Positions 8,216-18,457 of a stretch of 43,665 nucleotides of DNA are shown here, one piece after another. This stretch comes from Flavobacterium sp. (lineage in GTDB: Bacteria; Bacteroidota; Bacteroidia; Flavobacteriales; Flavobacteriaceae): assembly GCA_015665265.1 (NCBI GenBank), contig JADFAM010000037.1, forward strand, positions 1-43,665, given 5' to 3'. Position 1 is the stretch's first letter, and the number at the start of each line of letters is the position of its first letter. The position numbers were made by a program, and so were the translations under genes. The notes below the pieces were generated by a model, which was not told the DNA's origin, made no database searches, and saw nothing but the letters and a program-made list of their open reading frames with translations.

Positions 8216-9607
8216 ATGAATTCGGGTAAAATAATTATAGGAAGTGTTGAGTGGTGTAGCTTTCCACAAATAAATATACCAACAATAAAAGCCAGAATAG
8301 ATTCAGGTGCCAAAACATCTGCCTTACATGCAATTAACATTGCTACTTTTAAAAAAAACAACGTTTTGTGGGCTAGTTTCGATGTTCATCCTATTCAAGA
8401 CGATGGTAGAACTGTTGTTCATTGTGAAGCGCCTGTTTTTGACAAAAGAAGAGTTAAAAGTTCTAGTGGAAATAGTGAACTTAGGTATGTAATTAAAACA
8501 GTTTTATCTATAGCTGAAAATACTTGGGAGGTTGAACTTACGTTAACAAATAGAGATTCCATGGGGCACAGAATGCTTTTGGGTAGGCAAGCAATGTCTG
8601 GAAAAATGCTAGTTGACCCTGAATCTTCATTTTTATTAGGGGAACCAACTCATGATTTGCTTAAACAACACTATCATTCAAAAGTAGTGAAGAACTCTGG
8701 TTTAAAAATTGGTCTTCTAGCCAGTAATCCAAATTTATATAGTAACCGAAGAATCGTTGAGGCTGGCCAGCAAAAAGGGCATAATATAGAATTTTTAAAC
8801 ATAAAAGATTGCTACATTAAATTAGATGGTAAAAAACCAGAGGTTCATTATCGTGGAGGAAGGGTTTTAGACGACTTTGATGCAATCATCCCAAGAATTA
8901 AACCTAGCATGACGTTCTACGGATGCGCTTTAACTCGTCATTTCGAAGCCATGGGAGTTTACACTTTAAATACAGCGTCTTCAATTACAAAATCCAGAGA
9001 CAAGTTGTTTTCATTACAAATGCTCATTAACAAAGGATTGCCTATTCCAACTACAGGATTTGCTAATTCGCCACTAGACACAGATGAGCTTATAGATATG
9101 GTAGGAGGAGCTCCTTTAATTGTTAAACTTTTAGAGGGAACACAAGGAAAAGGGGTTGTGTTAGCTGAAACAAAAAAAGCGGCAGAAAGCTTAATTAACG
9201 CCTTTAAAAGTCTAAAAGCAAATATATTAGTTCAAGAATTTATTAAAGAAGCTAAAGGTGAAGACATTCGGTGTTTTGTCATAAATGGCAAAGTAATTAG
9301 CAGTATGATGAGAACTGCTGCTCCAGGAGAATTTAGGGCAAATATACATTTGGGCGGAACGGGTTCAGCTGTAAAAATAACACCAGAAGAAAAAAAAGTT
9401 GCCTTATTAGCTACGAAAACATTAGGACTAAAAGTAGCAGGAGTAGATATCATTAGAGGCCAAAAAGGGCCACTCCTTCTTGAGGTTAACTCATCCCCAG
9501 GTCTTGAAGGTATTGAAGGGATCTCCAATAAAGATATTGCTGGGAAGATGATAGAGGGTTTAGAGAAAGATTTAAAATATACTCCTAAAGGTGGCAAAAA
9601 AGACTAA
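8216..9607 (+). CDS. rimK: RimB-RimK fusion: retropepsin-like protease domain plus ATP-grasp glutamate ligase
   Basis: Residues 1-145 match the PF05618 (RimB) domain, with [12 protein letters not shown] around D29-S30-G31, the aspartic-protease-like motif. Residues 155-460 are a RimK-type ATP-grasp ligase: [12 protein letters not shown], the substrate-recognising [26 protein letters not shown], and the metal-binding [15 protein letters not shown] near the end. RimK adds glutamate to the C-terminus of ribosomal protein S6, and rimB is often its neighbour. Here the two are one 463-residue polypeptide, where RimK alone is about 300. Whether S6 is the target here is inferred. It stands alone, 142 bases after the hydroxylase gene, with no consensus promoter seen. 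Confidence 0.88.
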   Translation: MNSGKIIIGSVEWCSFPQINIPTIKARIDSGAKTSALHAINIATFKKNNVLWASFDVHPIQDDGRTVVHCEAPVFDKRRVKSSSGNSELRYVIKTVLSIAENTWEVELTLTNRDSMGHRMLLGRQAMSGKMLVDPESSFLLGEPTHDLLKQHYHSKVVKNSGLKIGLLASNPNLYSNRRIVEAGQQKGHNIEFLNIKDCYIKLDGKKPEVHYRGGRVLDDFDAIIPRIKPSMTFYGCALTRHFEAMGVYTLNTASSITKSRDKLFSLQMLINKGLPIPTTGFANSPLDTDELIDMVGGAPLIVKLLEGTQGKGVVLAETKKAAESLINAFKSLKANILVQEFIKEAKGEDIRCFVINGKVISSMMRTAAPGEFRANIHLGGTGSAVKITPEEKKVALLATKTLGLKVAGVDIIRGQKGPLLLEVNSSPGLEGIEGISNKDIAGKMIEGLEKDLKYTPKGGKKD

Positions 9608-9709
9608 GGATATCCTAACTATTTGTGTAAAAGAGGAAAGATCCTTACTTTAGAAATTCTCTGACGATTCTGTTTTTCAACTCAATGAAATAAAAGCAAC
9701 CAAATTATT

Positions 9710-10591
9710 ATGGAAAATGAGGCTTTAAGTAAACTAATCCCTATATCAGTTCTGTTATTTTTGGGTATTATTGAAGCTTTAGGCGGATTATATTTTAATG
9801 ATAGAAGAAAAAAAAACGACTTTTCTATAGAGCTACTTAGCCTCGTTACTTTACCAACATTTATTCAACCAGGTATCTTTCTTTTAGTTCTTTGGTTTAT
9901 GGGAGCTAGTTTTCCTGGATTAGAAGATTACTATCTCACCTCTTCACTTTGGTGGCACGTTCTTGCCTTTCTTATACTAGATGATCTAACTCAATACTGG
10001 TGGCATAGACTATCGCATATAAACAAAAAAATGTGGAAGCTTCATAGACCTCACCATGTGGTAGAGGAAATGGGAGTACTTGTTACCTATAGAAACGCAG
10101 TATTATATTATGCATTTATGCCGGGAATTTGGTTTTCAGCTGTTTTAATCTACTTAGGAATGGGGTATGTATACTTATTTTATATGCCCATAAAATTAAT
10201 TGTTATACTATTAGCTCATAGCGAAACTAAATGGGATAGATTTCTTTATCGCTATAAGATATTGAGTCCTTTAGCATGGATTATTGAGCGAACAATTTCT
10301 ACGCCAAGCACCCATTTTGCCCATCATGGTTTAACATCAGAAGATGGTGTTTCAAACCCTAATGGAAATTATGGCAACCTTCTCTTTATTTGGGATATTG
10401 TTTTTGGAACAGCTAAAATTACTAGAAAATACCCCTCTAAATTTGGTGCTTGGAATCAATTAAAAGAACCTTGGTATGTTCAGCTTTTTTTTCCAATAAT
10501 CTCGTCTAAAGACCCAAGAAGTGAATTGTATTCGATAAAAACAAACAACGATTATGATCCGTCAAAAGATTATAAAGAATTTACAAAATAA
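9710..10591 (+). CDS. Fatty acid hydroxylase/sterol desaturase family membrane protein
   Basis: This 293-residue integral membrane protein has several helices and the three histidine clusters of the superfamily: HRLSH (99-103), HRPHH (112-116) and HFAHH (202-206). These hold a di-iron centre that hydroxylates or desaturates a lipid with O2. The closing GNLLFIWDIVFGT block is also typical. The family includes sterol oxidases, carotenoid hydroxylases and pterin-dependent alkylglycerol monooxygenase; sequence alone does not decide. The next gene starts 31 bases on, possibly in the same transcript. Confidence 0.85.
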   Translation: MENEALSKLIPISVLLFLGIIEALGGLYFNDRRKKNDFSIELLSLVTLPTFIQPGIFLLVLWFMGASFPGLEDYYLTSSLWWHVLAFLILDDLTQYWWHRLSHINKKMWKLHRPHHVVEEMGVLVTYRNAVLYYAFMPGIWFSAVLIYLGMGYVYLFYMPIKLIVILLAHSETKWDRFLYRYKILSPLAWIIERTISTPSTHFAHHGLTSEDGVSNPNGNYGNLLFIWDIVFGTAKITRKYPSKFGAWNQLKEPWYVQLFFPIISSKDPRSELYSIKTNNDYDPSKDYKEFTK

Positions 10592-10622
10592 AATGAGTCT
10601 TATAATGTAACAACTACTATTT

Positions 10623-12050
10623 ATGAAAAAAATAATTCGTTTAATTGTCACTGCTGCTGTCATTATTATAGGTGTTTTACTTTTTAACACCCTAATGCTA
10701 AAATCTAAACAAGTAGCATCAGAAAATCTAGAAAAAATAGCACTTCCTAATGATGTCTTTCAAAATCTTTCAAAAGGGCTGCAATACCCTACAATTTCTT
10801 ATAGTGAAAATGCAATCCCTGATTCAACAGCTTTTTTTGGTTTTCATCGTTTTCTTGAGAAAGCTTTTCCGTTAACTCATGAAAAACTTTCGCTTAAAAA
10901 AATTAGCACCTATAGTCTTCTTTATACATGGAAAGGGTCAGATCCATCAAAAAAACCAATAATATTGATGTCGCATCAAGATGTTGTTCCTGTAGATAAG
11001 CCCACTTTAAATGATTGGGAGGCTGGCCCATTTGAAGGTAAAATATCTGAATCATCAATTATTGGACGAGGAGCCATAGACGACAAAGGCACTCTAATTG
11101 GATTGTTAGAAGCAGTTGAAAGGCTTTTGGAAGGGTCATTTACACCAACACGAACAATTTACCTTGCTTTTGGTCATGATGAAGAAGTAGGCGGTGCTAA
11201 TGGAGCTGCAAAAATAGCTTCATACTTAAAATCTAACGGAGTTCAAGCAGCGATGACACTTGACGAAGGTGGGTTTTTAGCAGAAGGATTGGTTCCTGGG
11301 GTTGATAAAACTGTTGCCATGGTAAATTTAGCCGAAAAAGGCTTTGCTTCTTTTGAACTAACAGTAGAAACCAAAGGTGGACACAGCTCTCAACCACCAA
11401 AAGAAAACACTATTGGAATGTTAGCTCAAGCTATCGTAGACCTTGAAAATAATCAATTGCCCTATAAAATGGTAGCCCCTGTTAATTACCAATTTGAGTA
11501 TATGGGTGCAGAAATGCCTTTTTTTAGTAAACTAGCATTTGCCAATCCTTGGTTATTTAAAAATACCATTTTAGAAGCCTTAAATGCCCATACGACTACA
11601 GCACCAACTATTATAGGTGGTGGAGTTAAAAATAATGTGATTCCCACTGTTGCTAAGGCAACTATCAATTTTAGAATTCTTCCAGGGGAAACCATTGAGT
11701 CTGTTCAAAAACATATTGAAAATACCATCTCTAATAAAATAAAGGTTGCCTCTATTGGCTTTTTAACCAATCCTTCACCGGTTTCAGAAATTAACTCCGA
11801 AGCCTATAAAGTATTAGAGAAAACAATAAGAAGTATGTTTCCTAATAGTATCGTAGTTCCTGGTTTAGTTGGAGGCGGAACTGATGCTCGTTATTTTTAT
11901 GATATTTCAGATGATGTGTACCGGTTTTATCCTATTAGATTGAGTCCAGAAACAAGGACTCGTTTTCATGGAATTGATGAAAAAATAAGCAAAGAGAATT
12001 ACAAAGAAATCATAGAATTTTCATACCATTTAATTAAAGGTCTCAATTAA
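10623..12050 (+). CDS. M20-family metallopeptidase (carboxypeptidase-type), membrane-anchored or exported
   Basis: The 475-residue protein begins with a hydrophobic helix (about residues 5-25) serving as anchor or signal. M20A motifs are in order: MSHQDVVPVD, GRGAIDDKG, GHDEEVGG, the GGHSSQPP lid-domain motif and TRFHGIDEKIS with the last metal-binding His. The dimerisation/lid domain is about residues 230-350. The pattern resembles long M20 enzymes such as PM20D1 or carboxypeptidase S that hydrolyse N-acyl amino acids or peptides. The substrate is unknown. It differs clearly from the AbgB-like M20 protein at 1873. Confidence 0.87.
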   Translation: MKKIIRLIVTAAVIIIGVLLFNTLMLKSKQVASENLEKIALPNDVFQNLSKGLQYPTISYSENAIPDSTAFFGFHRFLEKAFPLTHEKLSLKKISTYSLLYTWKGSDPSKKPIILMSHQDVVPVDKPTLNDWEAGPFEGKISESSIIGRGAIDDKGTLIGLLEAVERLLEGSFTPTRTIYLAFGHDEEVGGANGAAKIASYLKSNGVQAAMTLDEGGFLAEGLVPGVDKTVAMVNLAEKGFASFELTVETKGGHSSQPPKENTIGMLAQAIVDLENNQLPYKMVAPVNYQFEYMGAEMPFFSKLAFANPWLFKNTILEALNAHTTTAPTIIGGGVKNNVIPTVAKATINFRILPGETIESVQKHIENTISNKIKVASIGFLTNPSPVSEINSEAYKVLEKTIRSMFPNSIVVPGLVGGGTDARYFYDISDDVYRFYPIRLSPETRTRFHGIDEKISKENYKEIIEFSYHLIKGLN

Positions 12051-12132
12051 AATTTAGTTGATTTTATACATTAAAAAAAATTAGTAAAACATCTTTATGA
12101 ATTAAAGTAGGGTTACTTATAGAATAAAAGTG

Positions 12133-13248
12133 ATGAAAAATATCCTAATTTATATCTGTGTGTTTGCTTCGTTTACATTAATGGGGCAAGAAATTCATTT
12201 CAAATCAAATTCTAGATTAGTTCTTGGGGTTGAATCGAATAAATCTGCTTCAGTAAGTGCAGGAGATATAGATAATGACGGAGATATAGATATTGTTGTT
12301 GCAAATGGGAGGCATTGGCCTCAGACTAATAATATATTCATCAACAACGGGTTCGGAAAATTTACGGTAGCTAAAAGCCTTGATAATAATAAAGAGACAA
12401 GCTATGCAACAGAATTGGCAGATATAGATTCTGATGGAGATCTAGACATAATAGTAGGAAATGACATGGCTCCAAATGCAATTTATTTTAATGATGGAGT
12501 TGGGAATTTTTTAAGAAGCACTTATGGTTTTGGTGAACCTTACTCCTCAACTAGAAATATAAAAACAACAGATATAGACGCTGATGGAGATATTGATATT
12601 GTAATTACTAATCGAGGAAAAGAGAATGAAATATGCTTAAATAACGGAAAAGGGGTGTTTTTTAAAAGTATCAAATTTGGTTCAAACAAAGATGCTACCA
12701 TAGATGTTGATGTTGTTGATATGAATAAGGATGGTTACAAAGATTTAATAGTAGCTAATAGAAACAAGCAGCAAAATTTTATCTATTTAAATAATGGAAA
12801 AGAGGAGTTTTCGACAAAAATTCCTTTTGGTAGCGGATCTGACGAAACAAGATCTTTGGGTGTTGCAGATATTGATAACGACGGGGTTTTAGATATTATT
12901 ACTGCTAACATTAATGAACCAAATGTGATTTATTTTGGAGATAGTGAAATGAGTTATCAAAAAAAGATTGTTTTTGATTCTTCCTCAAGCAACTCCTATT
13001 CATTAGACTTTGGAGATATTAATAATAACGGAAATATTGATATTGTTATCGGTAATTCTGGAGAGCCAAATACTGTTTTCTTAAATTCTAAAAAAGGAAC
13101 CTCTTGGGAAAAAATTATATTAAATAAAAAAGATTTTTTTACCTATGACATCATTCTTTCAGATTTAAACAATGACCAAAAATTAGATATCATTGAAAGT
13201 AATTCTGATGAAATTAATTACTATTATATAACTCTTTTGAAAAAATAA
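12133..13248 (+). CDS. Secreted FG-GAP/VCBS beta-propeller protein with seven calcium-loop repeats
   Basis: A signal peptide (residues 1-19, ending MGQ) precedes seven copies of a D-x-D-x-D-G-D-x-D type loop: DIDNDGDIDIVV, DIDSDGDLDIIV, DIDADGDIDIVI, DMNKDGYKDLIV, DIDNDGVLDIIT, DINNNGNIDIVI and DLNNDQKLDIIE. Seven repeats in 371 residues fit one seven-bladed propeller that binds calcium, as in integrin-alpha-like FG-GAP proteins, with no extra domain and no obvious type IX secretion C-terminal domain. The last two loops have lost acidic residues. A GTG directly before the ATG at 12133 is less likely as start. It may be an adhesion or scaffold protein; no enzyme motif was seen. Confidence 0.85.
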   Translation: MKNILIYICVFASFTLMGQEIHFKSNSRLVLGVESNKSASVSAGDIDNDGDIDIVVANGRHWPQTNNIFINNGFGKFTVAKSLDNNKETSYATELADIDSDGDLDIIVGNDMAPNAIYFNDGVGNFLRSTYGFGEPYSSTRNIKTTDIDADGDIDIVITNRGKENEICLNNGKGVFFKSIKFGSNKDATIDVDVVDMNKDGYKDLIVANRNKQQNFIYLNNGKEEFSTKIPFGSGSDETRSLGVADIDNDGVLDIITANINEPNVIYFGDSEMSYQKKIVFDSSSSNSYSLDFGDINNNGNIDIVIGNSGEPNTVFLNSKKGTSWEKIILNKKDFFTYDIILSDLNNDQKLDIIESNSDEINYYYITLLKK

Positions 13249-13357
13249 GTATGAATTATAAAGTCAATAGTTAGATTTTCTATTTGTATTTTATTTGGTA
13301 ACTTTATTTTTTAAACCCAATTTGTACTCTTAATAACAACCTACCAATATTAATTTC

Positions 13358-16300
13358 ATGAAAACACTCAAACTTCTTTTTATCTGTCTTCTTATCATTC
13401 CAATTACCGTAAACTCACAAAAAAGAAAAAAGAAAATAAAAAAACCTGTTATTGCTATAACTGATTCTTTATATCATGGTTTAAAATGGAGAAATATTGG
13501 ACCATTTAGAGGTGGTAGAAGTGTAACTTCAACAGGGGTTATTGGCAAACCTCACACCTACTATATGGGGTCAACAGGAGGGGGTGTTTTTAAAACTACA
13601 GATGATGGAATTACTTGGAAAAATATCTCTGATGGATTTTTTAAAACAGGTTCTGTAGGTGCTATTGCTGTTGCTGAAAGCGATCCTAATATTGTTGTTG
13701 TAGGTATGGGAGAACATGCTGCTAGAGGAGTTATGACTTCAATGGGAGATGGCGTATACAAATCTATGGATGCAGGAAAAACATGGTCTCATCTAGGGCT
13801 AGATAAAACGCGACATATTTCTGACGTTGTTATCCATCCAACCAATCCAAATATCATTTATATCACAGCACAAGGAGCTCAATATGCTCCATCCAAAGAG
13901 AGGGGCATCTACAAAACAACAGACGGAGGAAAAACCTGGAAAAATATCCTTTCTGTAAATAATACCACTGGAGCCTCTTCTCTATCGATGGATATGACAA
14001 ACCCTCGTATATTATACGCCTCTATGTGGCAACACCAAAGATATCCTTGGGTGATGGAATCTGGTGGTGAAAATTCTGGATTATTCAAATCTATAGATGC
14101 AGGAACTACATGGACAAAGATGAAATTAGGCTTACCAAAAGATTTTGGAAAATCTGGAATTTCTGTTTCTAGAGCAAATCCAGATCGAGTTTTTGCAGTT
14201 ATTGAAGCCGCTGGTAAAAAAGGCGGTGTATACCGTTCAGATAATGCAGGTAAAACATGGAAGCAAGTAAATAGCAATCGAGTTAATATTGCTAGATCTT
14301 GGTATTACATGGAAATATTTGCTGATCCGCAAAATGAAAATACGGTGTATGTTTTAAATGCACCCGTTATGAAGTCTATAGATGGAGGAAAAAGTTTTTC
14401 AAACATTCCTGTTCCACATGGAGACAATCATCATTTATGGATAAACCCAACTGATAACAAAAACCTCATCAATTCTAATGATGGTGGGGCTAATATATCC
14501 TTCAACGGAGGGAAAAGCTGGAGTACACAACAAAACCAAGCAACCTCTCAATTTTATAGAGTAATTACAGATAATCTAGTGCCTTATAATGTGTATGGCG
14601 GACAGCAAGATAATTCTGCAATTGGTATTGCTAGTAGAACCAATGATGGAGGGATTGATTGGAAGGATTGGTATTCTGTAGCTGGAGGAGAAAGTGCTTT
14701 TATTGCTTTTGATCCAGATGCCCCTGAGTTGGTATATGGAGGTACCTATCAAGGAAACATTAGTACTTGGTCTAGAACATCAAGAGAACAAAAATCAATT
14801 AAAGAATATCCAGAATTAGGACTAAGTATTGCTCCAAAAGATTCAAAATATCGATACAATTGGAATGCTCCAATAATTACATCTCCACATAACAGAACTA
14901 CTGTTTATCACGCCGGAAACGTTGTTTTTAAAACTACTGACCAAGGAATTAATTGGACCGTTGTAAGCCCAGACCTTACCAAAAATGAGGTGGACAAACA
15001 TGGCCCAGGTGGAGCTCCGTATACAAACGAAGCTGCTGGTGGAGAGAATTATAATACACTTACTGCTTTGGTAGAATCTCAGCACGAACAGGGTGTTTTA
15101 TATGCCGGTAGTGATGACGGACTTTTACACGTTACAAAAAATGGAGGAGAAAGCTGGACCAATATTACACCCGCTGGAATTAAAGACGGTATCATAAATA
15201 GTATAGACATTTCCCAACACAACCCTGCAACTGCCTATGTGGTAATTATGAGATACAAATCTATGGACTTAAATTCTCACATCTTTAAAACCAATGATTA
15301 TGGGCAAACTTGGACTAGAATTGTAAACGGTTTAAATGATCCTAATGGTTTTGCAAGAGTAGTTAGAGCTGATAAAAAGCAACAAGGGTTATTGTATGCT
15401 GGAACAGAAACTGGATTATATGTTTCAAACGATGATGGTGCATTTTGGCAGCGGTTAAAATTAAATTTACCGGTAGTAGCTATCAACGATTTAATTATCC
15501 AAGATAATGATTTAGTGGCTGCAACATCGGGAAGAGGATTTTGGATTTTAGATGATTTAGGAGCACTTCAAAATAAAAGTAGTTATTCAAAAGCTGTTAA
15601 AATTGTACCCCCTAAAGATGCCTATCGCATCTTCGGAGGAAACTCGAAAGCTGTTGGGCAAGGGCAAAATCCAAGAAATGGGGTTACCTTTGATTATTAT
15701 TTAAAAAATAATATTGACTCCTTGCCGCTAACCTTAGAGGTTTTGGAAAATGATAAGGTGATAAGAACCTATACCAATAAGAAAGATGCTAATTTTAAAT
15801 CATGGCCAGGAGGCCCTTCAAAACCTCAGATTTTACCATCAAAAAAAGGAGTTAACCGTTTTACTTGGGATTTTAGAAGAGATGCATTGCCATCAATACA
15901 TAAAGTATTCATTTTTGGAGGCTTGGCTGGATCTAGGGTGGCCCCTGGAAAATATACTTTAAGAATGACGTTAGGGGATGTTATCTCTGAAACTGAGATA
16001 ACTATTCTTCCAAATCCAAAAGTTGTTTCAAGCCCTGAAGATTTTATAGAGCAACAAAAGATGCTAGTTTCTATAGAAAATACAGTCAAAGAAATGCATG
16101 AATCTGTGAACCAAATGCGTTCTGCAAAAACACAGCTTAGCCACTATACAAAGCTTTTAAAAGACTCAAAAAATGCCGATTCTTTGATAGAAAAAGGGAA
16201 GGAATTAACTAAGCGCATTAATAGCTGGGAAGAAAATCTAATACAGGCAAAGCAAAAAACGTTTCAAGATGTTATTAATTTTAACAATAAGTTAAATGCT

Positions 16301-16504
16301 CAATTAATTCAGCTAAAAAGTTATGTAGACCAAGCAAACCCAAAAGTTACTAATGGTGCTAAAGAACGATTTGATGATTTAATGAAAGACTGGCAAGTTT
16401 ACAAGAATGAACGTGATACTATCATTAATACTGAAATGAAAGCTTATAACGATCTTTTCAAAGCCTTAGCCATTCCTGCACTTATTCTAGAGGAAAAACA
16501 ATAA
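13358..16504 (+). CDS. Exported sortilin/BNR-repeat propeller protein (VPS10-like, glycosyl-hydrolase-annotated family)
   Basis: The 1048-residue protein has a signal peptide (ending VNSQ, residue 21) and at least ten Asp-box motifs of the S/T-x-D-x-G-x-T-W kind, including [56 protein letters not shown] and TNDYGQTW. These build one or two beta-propellers, as in sortilin/VPS10 and BNR glycosidases. A beta-rich domain follows (about residues 760-890), then a helical, coiled-coil-prone tail (about 895-1040). Relatives are often called glycosyl hydrolases, but Asp boxes are structural, so no catalytic role is proven. It lies 109 bases after the FG-GAP gene. Confidence 0.82.
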   Translation: MKTLKLLFICLLIIPITVNSQKRKKKIKKPVIAITDSLYHGLKWRNIGPFRGGRSVTSTGVIGKPHTYYMGSTGGGVFKTTDDGITWKNISDGFFKTGSVGAIAVAESDPNIVVVGMGEHAARGVMTSMGDGVYKSMDAGKTWSHLGLDKTRHISDVVIHPTNPNIIYITAQGAQYAPSKERGIYKTTDGGKTWKNILSVNNTTGASSLSMDMTNPRILYASMWQHQRYPWVMESGGENSGLFKSIDAGTTWTKMKLGLPKDFGKSGISVSRANPDRVFAVIEAAGKKGGVYRSDNAGKTWKQVNSNRVNIARSWYYMEIFADPQNENTVYVLNAPVMKSIDGGKSFSNIPVPHGDNHHLWINPTDNKNLINSNDGGANISFNGGKSWSTQQNQATSQFYRVITDNLVPYNVYGGQQDNSAIGIASRTNDGGIDWKDWYSVAGGESAFIAFDPDAPELVYGGTYQGNISTWSRTSREQKSIKEYPELGLSIAPKDSKYRYNWNAPIITSPHNRTTVYHAGNVVFKTTDQGINWTVVSPDLTKNEVDKHGPGGAPYTNEAAGGENYNTLTALVESQHEQGVLYAGSDDGLLHVTKNGGESWTNITPAGIKDGIINSIDISQHNPATAYVVIMRYKSMDLNSHIFKTNDYGQTWTRIVNGLNDPNGFARVVRADKKQQGLLYAGTETGLYVSNDDGAFWQRLKLNLPVVAINDLIIQDNDLVAATSGRGFWILDDLGALQNKSSYSKAVKIVPPKDAYRIFGGNSKAVGQGQNPRNGVTFDYYLKNNIDSLPLTLEVLENDKVIRTYTNKKDANFKSWPGGPSKPQILPSKKGVNRFTWDFRRDALPSIHKVFIFGGLAGSRVAPGKYTLRMTLGDVISETEITILPNPKVVSSPEDFIEQQKMLVSIENTVKEMHESVNQMRSAKTQLSHYTKLLKDSKNADSLIEKGKELTKRINSWEENLIQAKQKTFQDVINFNNKLNAQLIQLKSYVDQANPKVTNGAKERFDDLMKDWQVYKNERDTIINTEMKAYNDLFKALAIPALILEEKQ

Positions 16505-16599
16505 ATATCTATATTATAATTAACTATAGGTTTATTTACTATCTTGGCTAAAACGTAGCCATAATCACAATAAAATAATTAACCTTAAAAACATACAAA

Positions 16600-17190
16600 A
16601 TGATGAAAGAAAATAAAGAATTAATGGCCGAGGCTAGAGCGTCTCTCTCAGGAAACTGGGGACTGGCAGTGGGTACCTTTTTGGTATACATAATAATTGT
16701 TGGAACTCTTCAAGTAATTCCTGTAATTGGAGGTGTAATAGGGCTATTTATTGCTGGACCCATGGCGGTTGGTATTTGTATGTTTACCTTAAGCCTATCT
16801 AGGGATGAAAATGCACGGTTAGAACAAATTTTTGAAGGTTTTAAAAATTATGGCACTGTTTTAGGTGCCTATCTTTTAATGGTTGTATTTATTTTCCTTT
16901 GGGCATTATTATTAATAATTCCTGGTATAATTGCAGGTCTTGCTTACTCACAAACCTTTTATATTTTAGCAGAAGATGATACCATTGGTTCAATGGACGC
17001 GCTTCGAAAAAGTAAAGAAATGATGAATGGTTATAAATGGAAATACTTCTGTTTAGGATTGCGTTTCATCGGTTGGGCTCTACTTTGTGTACTAACGCTA
17101 GGAATTGGATTTTTATGGCTAAGCCCCTACATACAAGTTAGCTATGCAAAATTTTATGAAGATTTAAAAAAGAATCAAGCAGTAAGCTAA
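16600..17190 (+). CDS. DUF975-like membrane protein
   Basis: This 196-residue protein has about five hydrophobic helices and the typical DUF975 order: an N-terminal amphipathic stretch with A-R-x-S-L-S-G-N-W, then helices. The loop EDDTIGSMDALRKSKEMMNG gives the conserved D-A-L-R-K-S pattern, and the end has SPYIQVSYAKFYEDL. Function is unknown for the family. ATG codons at 16600 and 16603 are both possible. A 28-base gap separates it from the next small membrane gene. Confidence 0.72.
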   Translation: MMKENKELMAEARASLSGNWGLAVGTFLVYIIIVGTLQVIPVIGGVIGLFIAGPMAVGICMFTLSLSRDENARLEQIFEGFKNYGTVLGAYLLMVVFIFLWALLLIIPGIIAGLAYSQTFYILAEDDTIGSMDALRKSKEMMNGYKWKYFCLGLRFIGWALLCVLTLGIGFLWLSPYIQVSYAKFYEDLKKNQAVS

Positions 17191-17218
17191 TACCTGTTTT
17201 ACATAATTAATTGTTTTA

Positions 17219-17425
17219 ATGATGAATTATAAAGAGTTAATCACATTTTCAATTATCCCTTGGATAAATGTTTTAATGCTATATACGTTAAACTTTTTTA
17301 AAATTGAACACACTTTAATTGGGGTTTATCATGAATTAACCATGTTACCCTCCTTACTTTTTGGATGTATTTTCCCTGTCCTATTGGCAATTAAATTTTT
17401 TAGAAATTTTTTTACACCTAGTTGA
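17219..17425 (+). CDS. Small hypothetical membrane protein
   Basis: A 68-residue frame with two hydrophobic helices (about residues 8-26 and 42-60). It follows the DUF975-like gene after 28 bases and has an A/T-rich leader. I do not recognise it. The amino-acid composition and position suit a real small membrane protein, but it could be a chance frame. Confidence 0.5.
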   Translation: MMNYKELITFSIIPWINVLMLYTLNFFKIEHTLIGVYHELTMLPSLLFGCIFPVLLAIKFFRNFFTPS

Positions 17426-17428
17426 ACC

Positions 17429-17436
17429 TATTTTTG
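17429..17436 (+). promoter_or_regulatory. Candidate -7 element before the mutarotase-like gene
   Basis: TATTTTTG matches TAnnTTTG. No good TTG lies about 19 bases upstream. The predicted start is about 17441, upstream of the inverted repeat at 17454-17480. Confidence 0.28.
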
Positions 17437-17453
17437 AGACTAAGTCTTGAAAA

Positions 17454-17480
17454 ATTAAATACCTATGAGATGTATTTAAT
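17454..17480. repeat. Inverted repeat in the leader of the mutarotase-like gene
   Basis: Perfect 9-bp arms ATTAAATAC (17454-17462) and GTATTTAAT (17472-17480) flank a 9-base spacer. It could be an operator or a weak RNA hairpin. AT-rich DNA makes chance repeats fairly likely. Confidence 0.3.
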
Positions 17481-17521
17481 GGTTAAGAAACTCTTTTTAA
17501 TTTCTTTCTGATGTTTGAATT

Positions 17522-18409
17522 ATGACTCATATTATAAAAAATAATACACTAGAGGTTGCTATTGATACACCATTAGAAAAATATAAAGGCTCAAGATTTG
17601 ATTGGTCTGGGAAAATTTCTTCTATTAAGTTTGAAAACCTTCCTTTAACTACTGTCGAAGATACAGAATCTAAAAATATTGATTTTTTAGGGAAAGGGCT
17701 TTTTAATGAATTTGGGATTAACAGTCCTTTAGGTTTCGAGGAAACTCCTATGGGTGGATGGTTTCATAAAATAGGTGTTGGCCTAATAAAAAAAGAACAT
17801 AAGGAATATCTTTTTCATAGGAATCATCTTATAAAACCCGCACATTTTGATATTACTTGTGAAGACCAAAAAATAATAATTGTTTGTAAATCAAAACCTG
17901 TAAACGGCTATTCCTATGTATTAAAAAAAGAAATTACAATCTCTGAAAACAGCTTTACTATTAATTATCTTCTCCACAACACTGGTGAAAAAAAAATTGT
18001 TACAGATGAATATGTTCATAATTTTATGGCGATTAATAATGCCCTAATAGGTGAAGACTATACGCTGAAATTTCCTTTCCCAATAAATCCATCACTTTTT
18101 GACGAAACTTTAAATAGTGAAAATAAAGTTGAAATTGGTCTTGATAATATCACCTTTAATAAAACTCCAGAAAAACAATTCTTCTTTAGTAATCTAACTG
18201 GAGGAAAAGAACTAGAAGCTGAATGGGCATTAACTAATCTGAAGGCCAATCTTGGCATAAAAGAAATTGGGAACTTTAAAACAAATAAAATAAACCTATG
18301 GGGCTGGGGTCATGTAATTAGTCCAGAATTGTTTTTTAAAATTTCAGTAGATCCAAAAAAAACAATTGAATGGTCTAGAAAATTCGAAGTATTTAAAATT
18401 AATTCCTAA
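17522..18409 (+). CDS. Galactose mutarotase-like protein
   Basis: The 295-residue protein is beta-rich. It has features of the aldose 1-epimerase-like sandwich: an N-terminal SRFDWSGKISSI strand pair, a central TDEYVHNFMAINN with a likely catalytic or binding His, and a late NLWGWGHVISPELFF. No signal peptide is visible, so it is probably cytoplasmic. The fold family opens, anomerises or binds sugars, but specificity is not visible and assignment rests on overall pattern only. The leader contains a candidate -7 box and an inverted repeat. Confidence 0.65.
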   Translation: MTHIIKNNTLEVAIDTPLEKYKGSRFDWSGKISSIKFENLPLTTVEDTESKNIDFLGKGLFNEFGINSPLGFEETPMGGWFHKIGVGLIKKEHKEYLFHRNHLIKPAHFDITCEDQKIIIVCKSKPVNGYSYVLKKEITISENSFTINYLLHNTGEKKIVTDEYVHNFMAINNALIGEDYTLKFPFPINPSLFDETLNSENKVEIGLDNITFNKTPEKQFFFSNLTGGKELEAEWALTNLKANLGIKEIGNFKTNKINLWGWGHVISPELFFKISVDPKKTIEWSRKFEVFKINS

Positions 18410-18457
18410 ATTTAGAGGATCACTAGAATAATTTTCAATCTATAAAATATCACTTAC

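Noticed and set aside
9232..9597. - strand frame of 121 codons opposite the rimK ATP-grasp domain
   Set aside because: Overlaps the most conserved part of RimK; composition is that of an antisense shadow.
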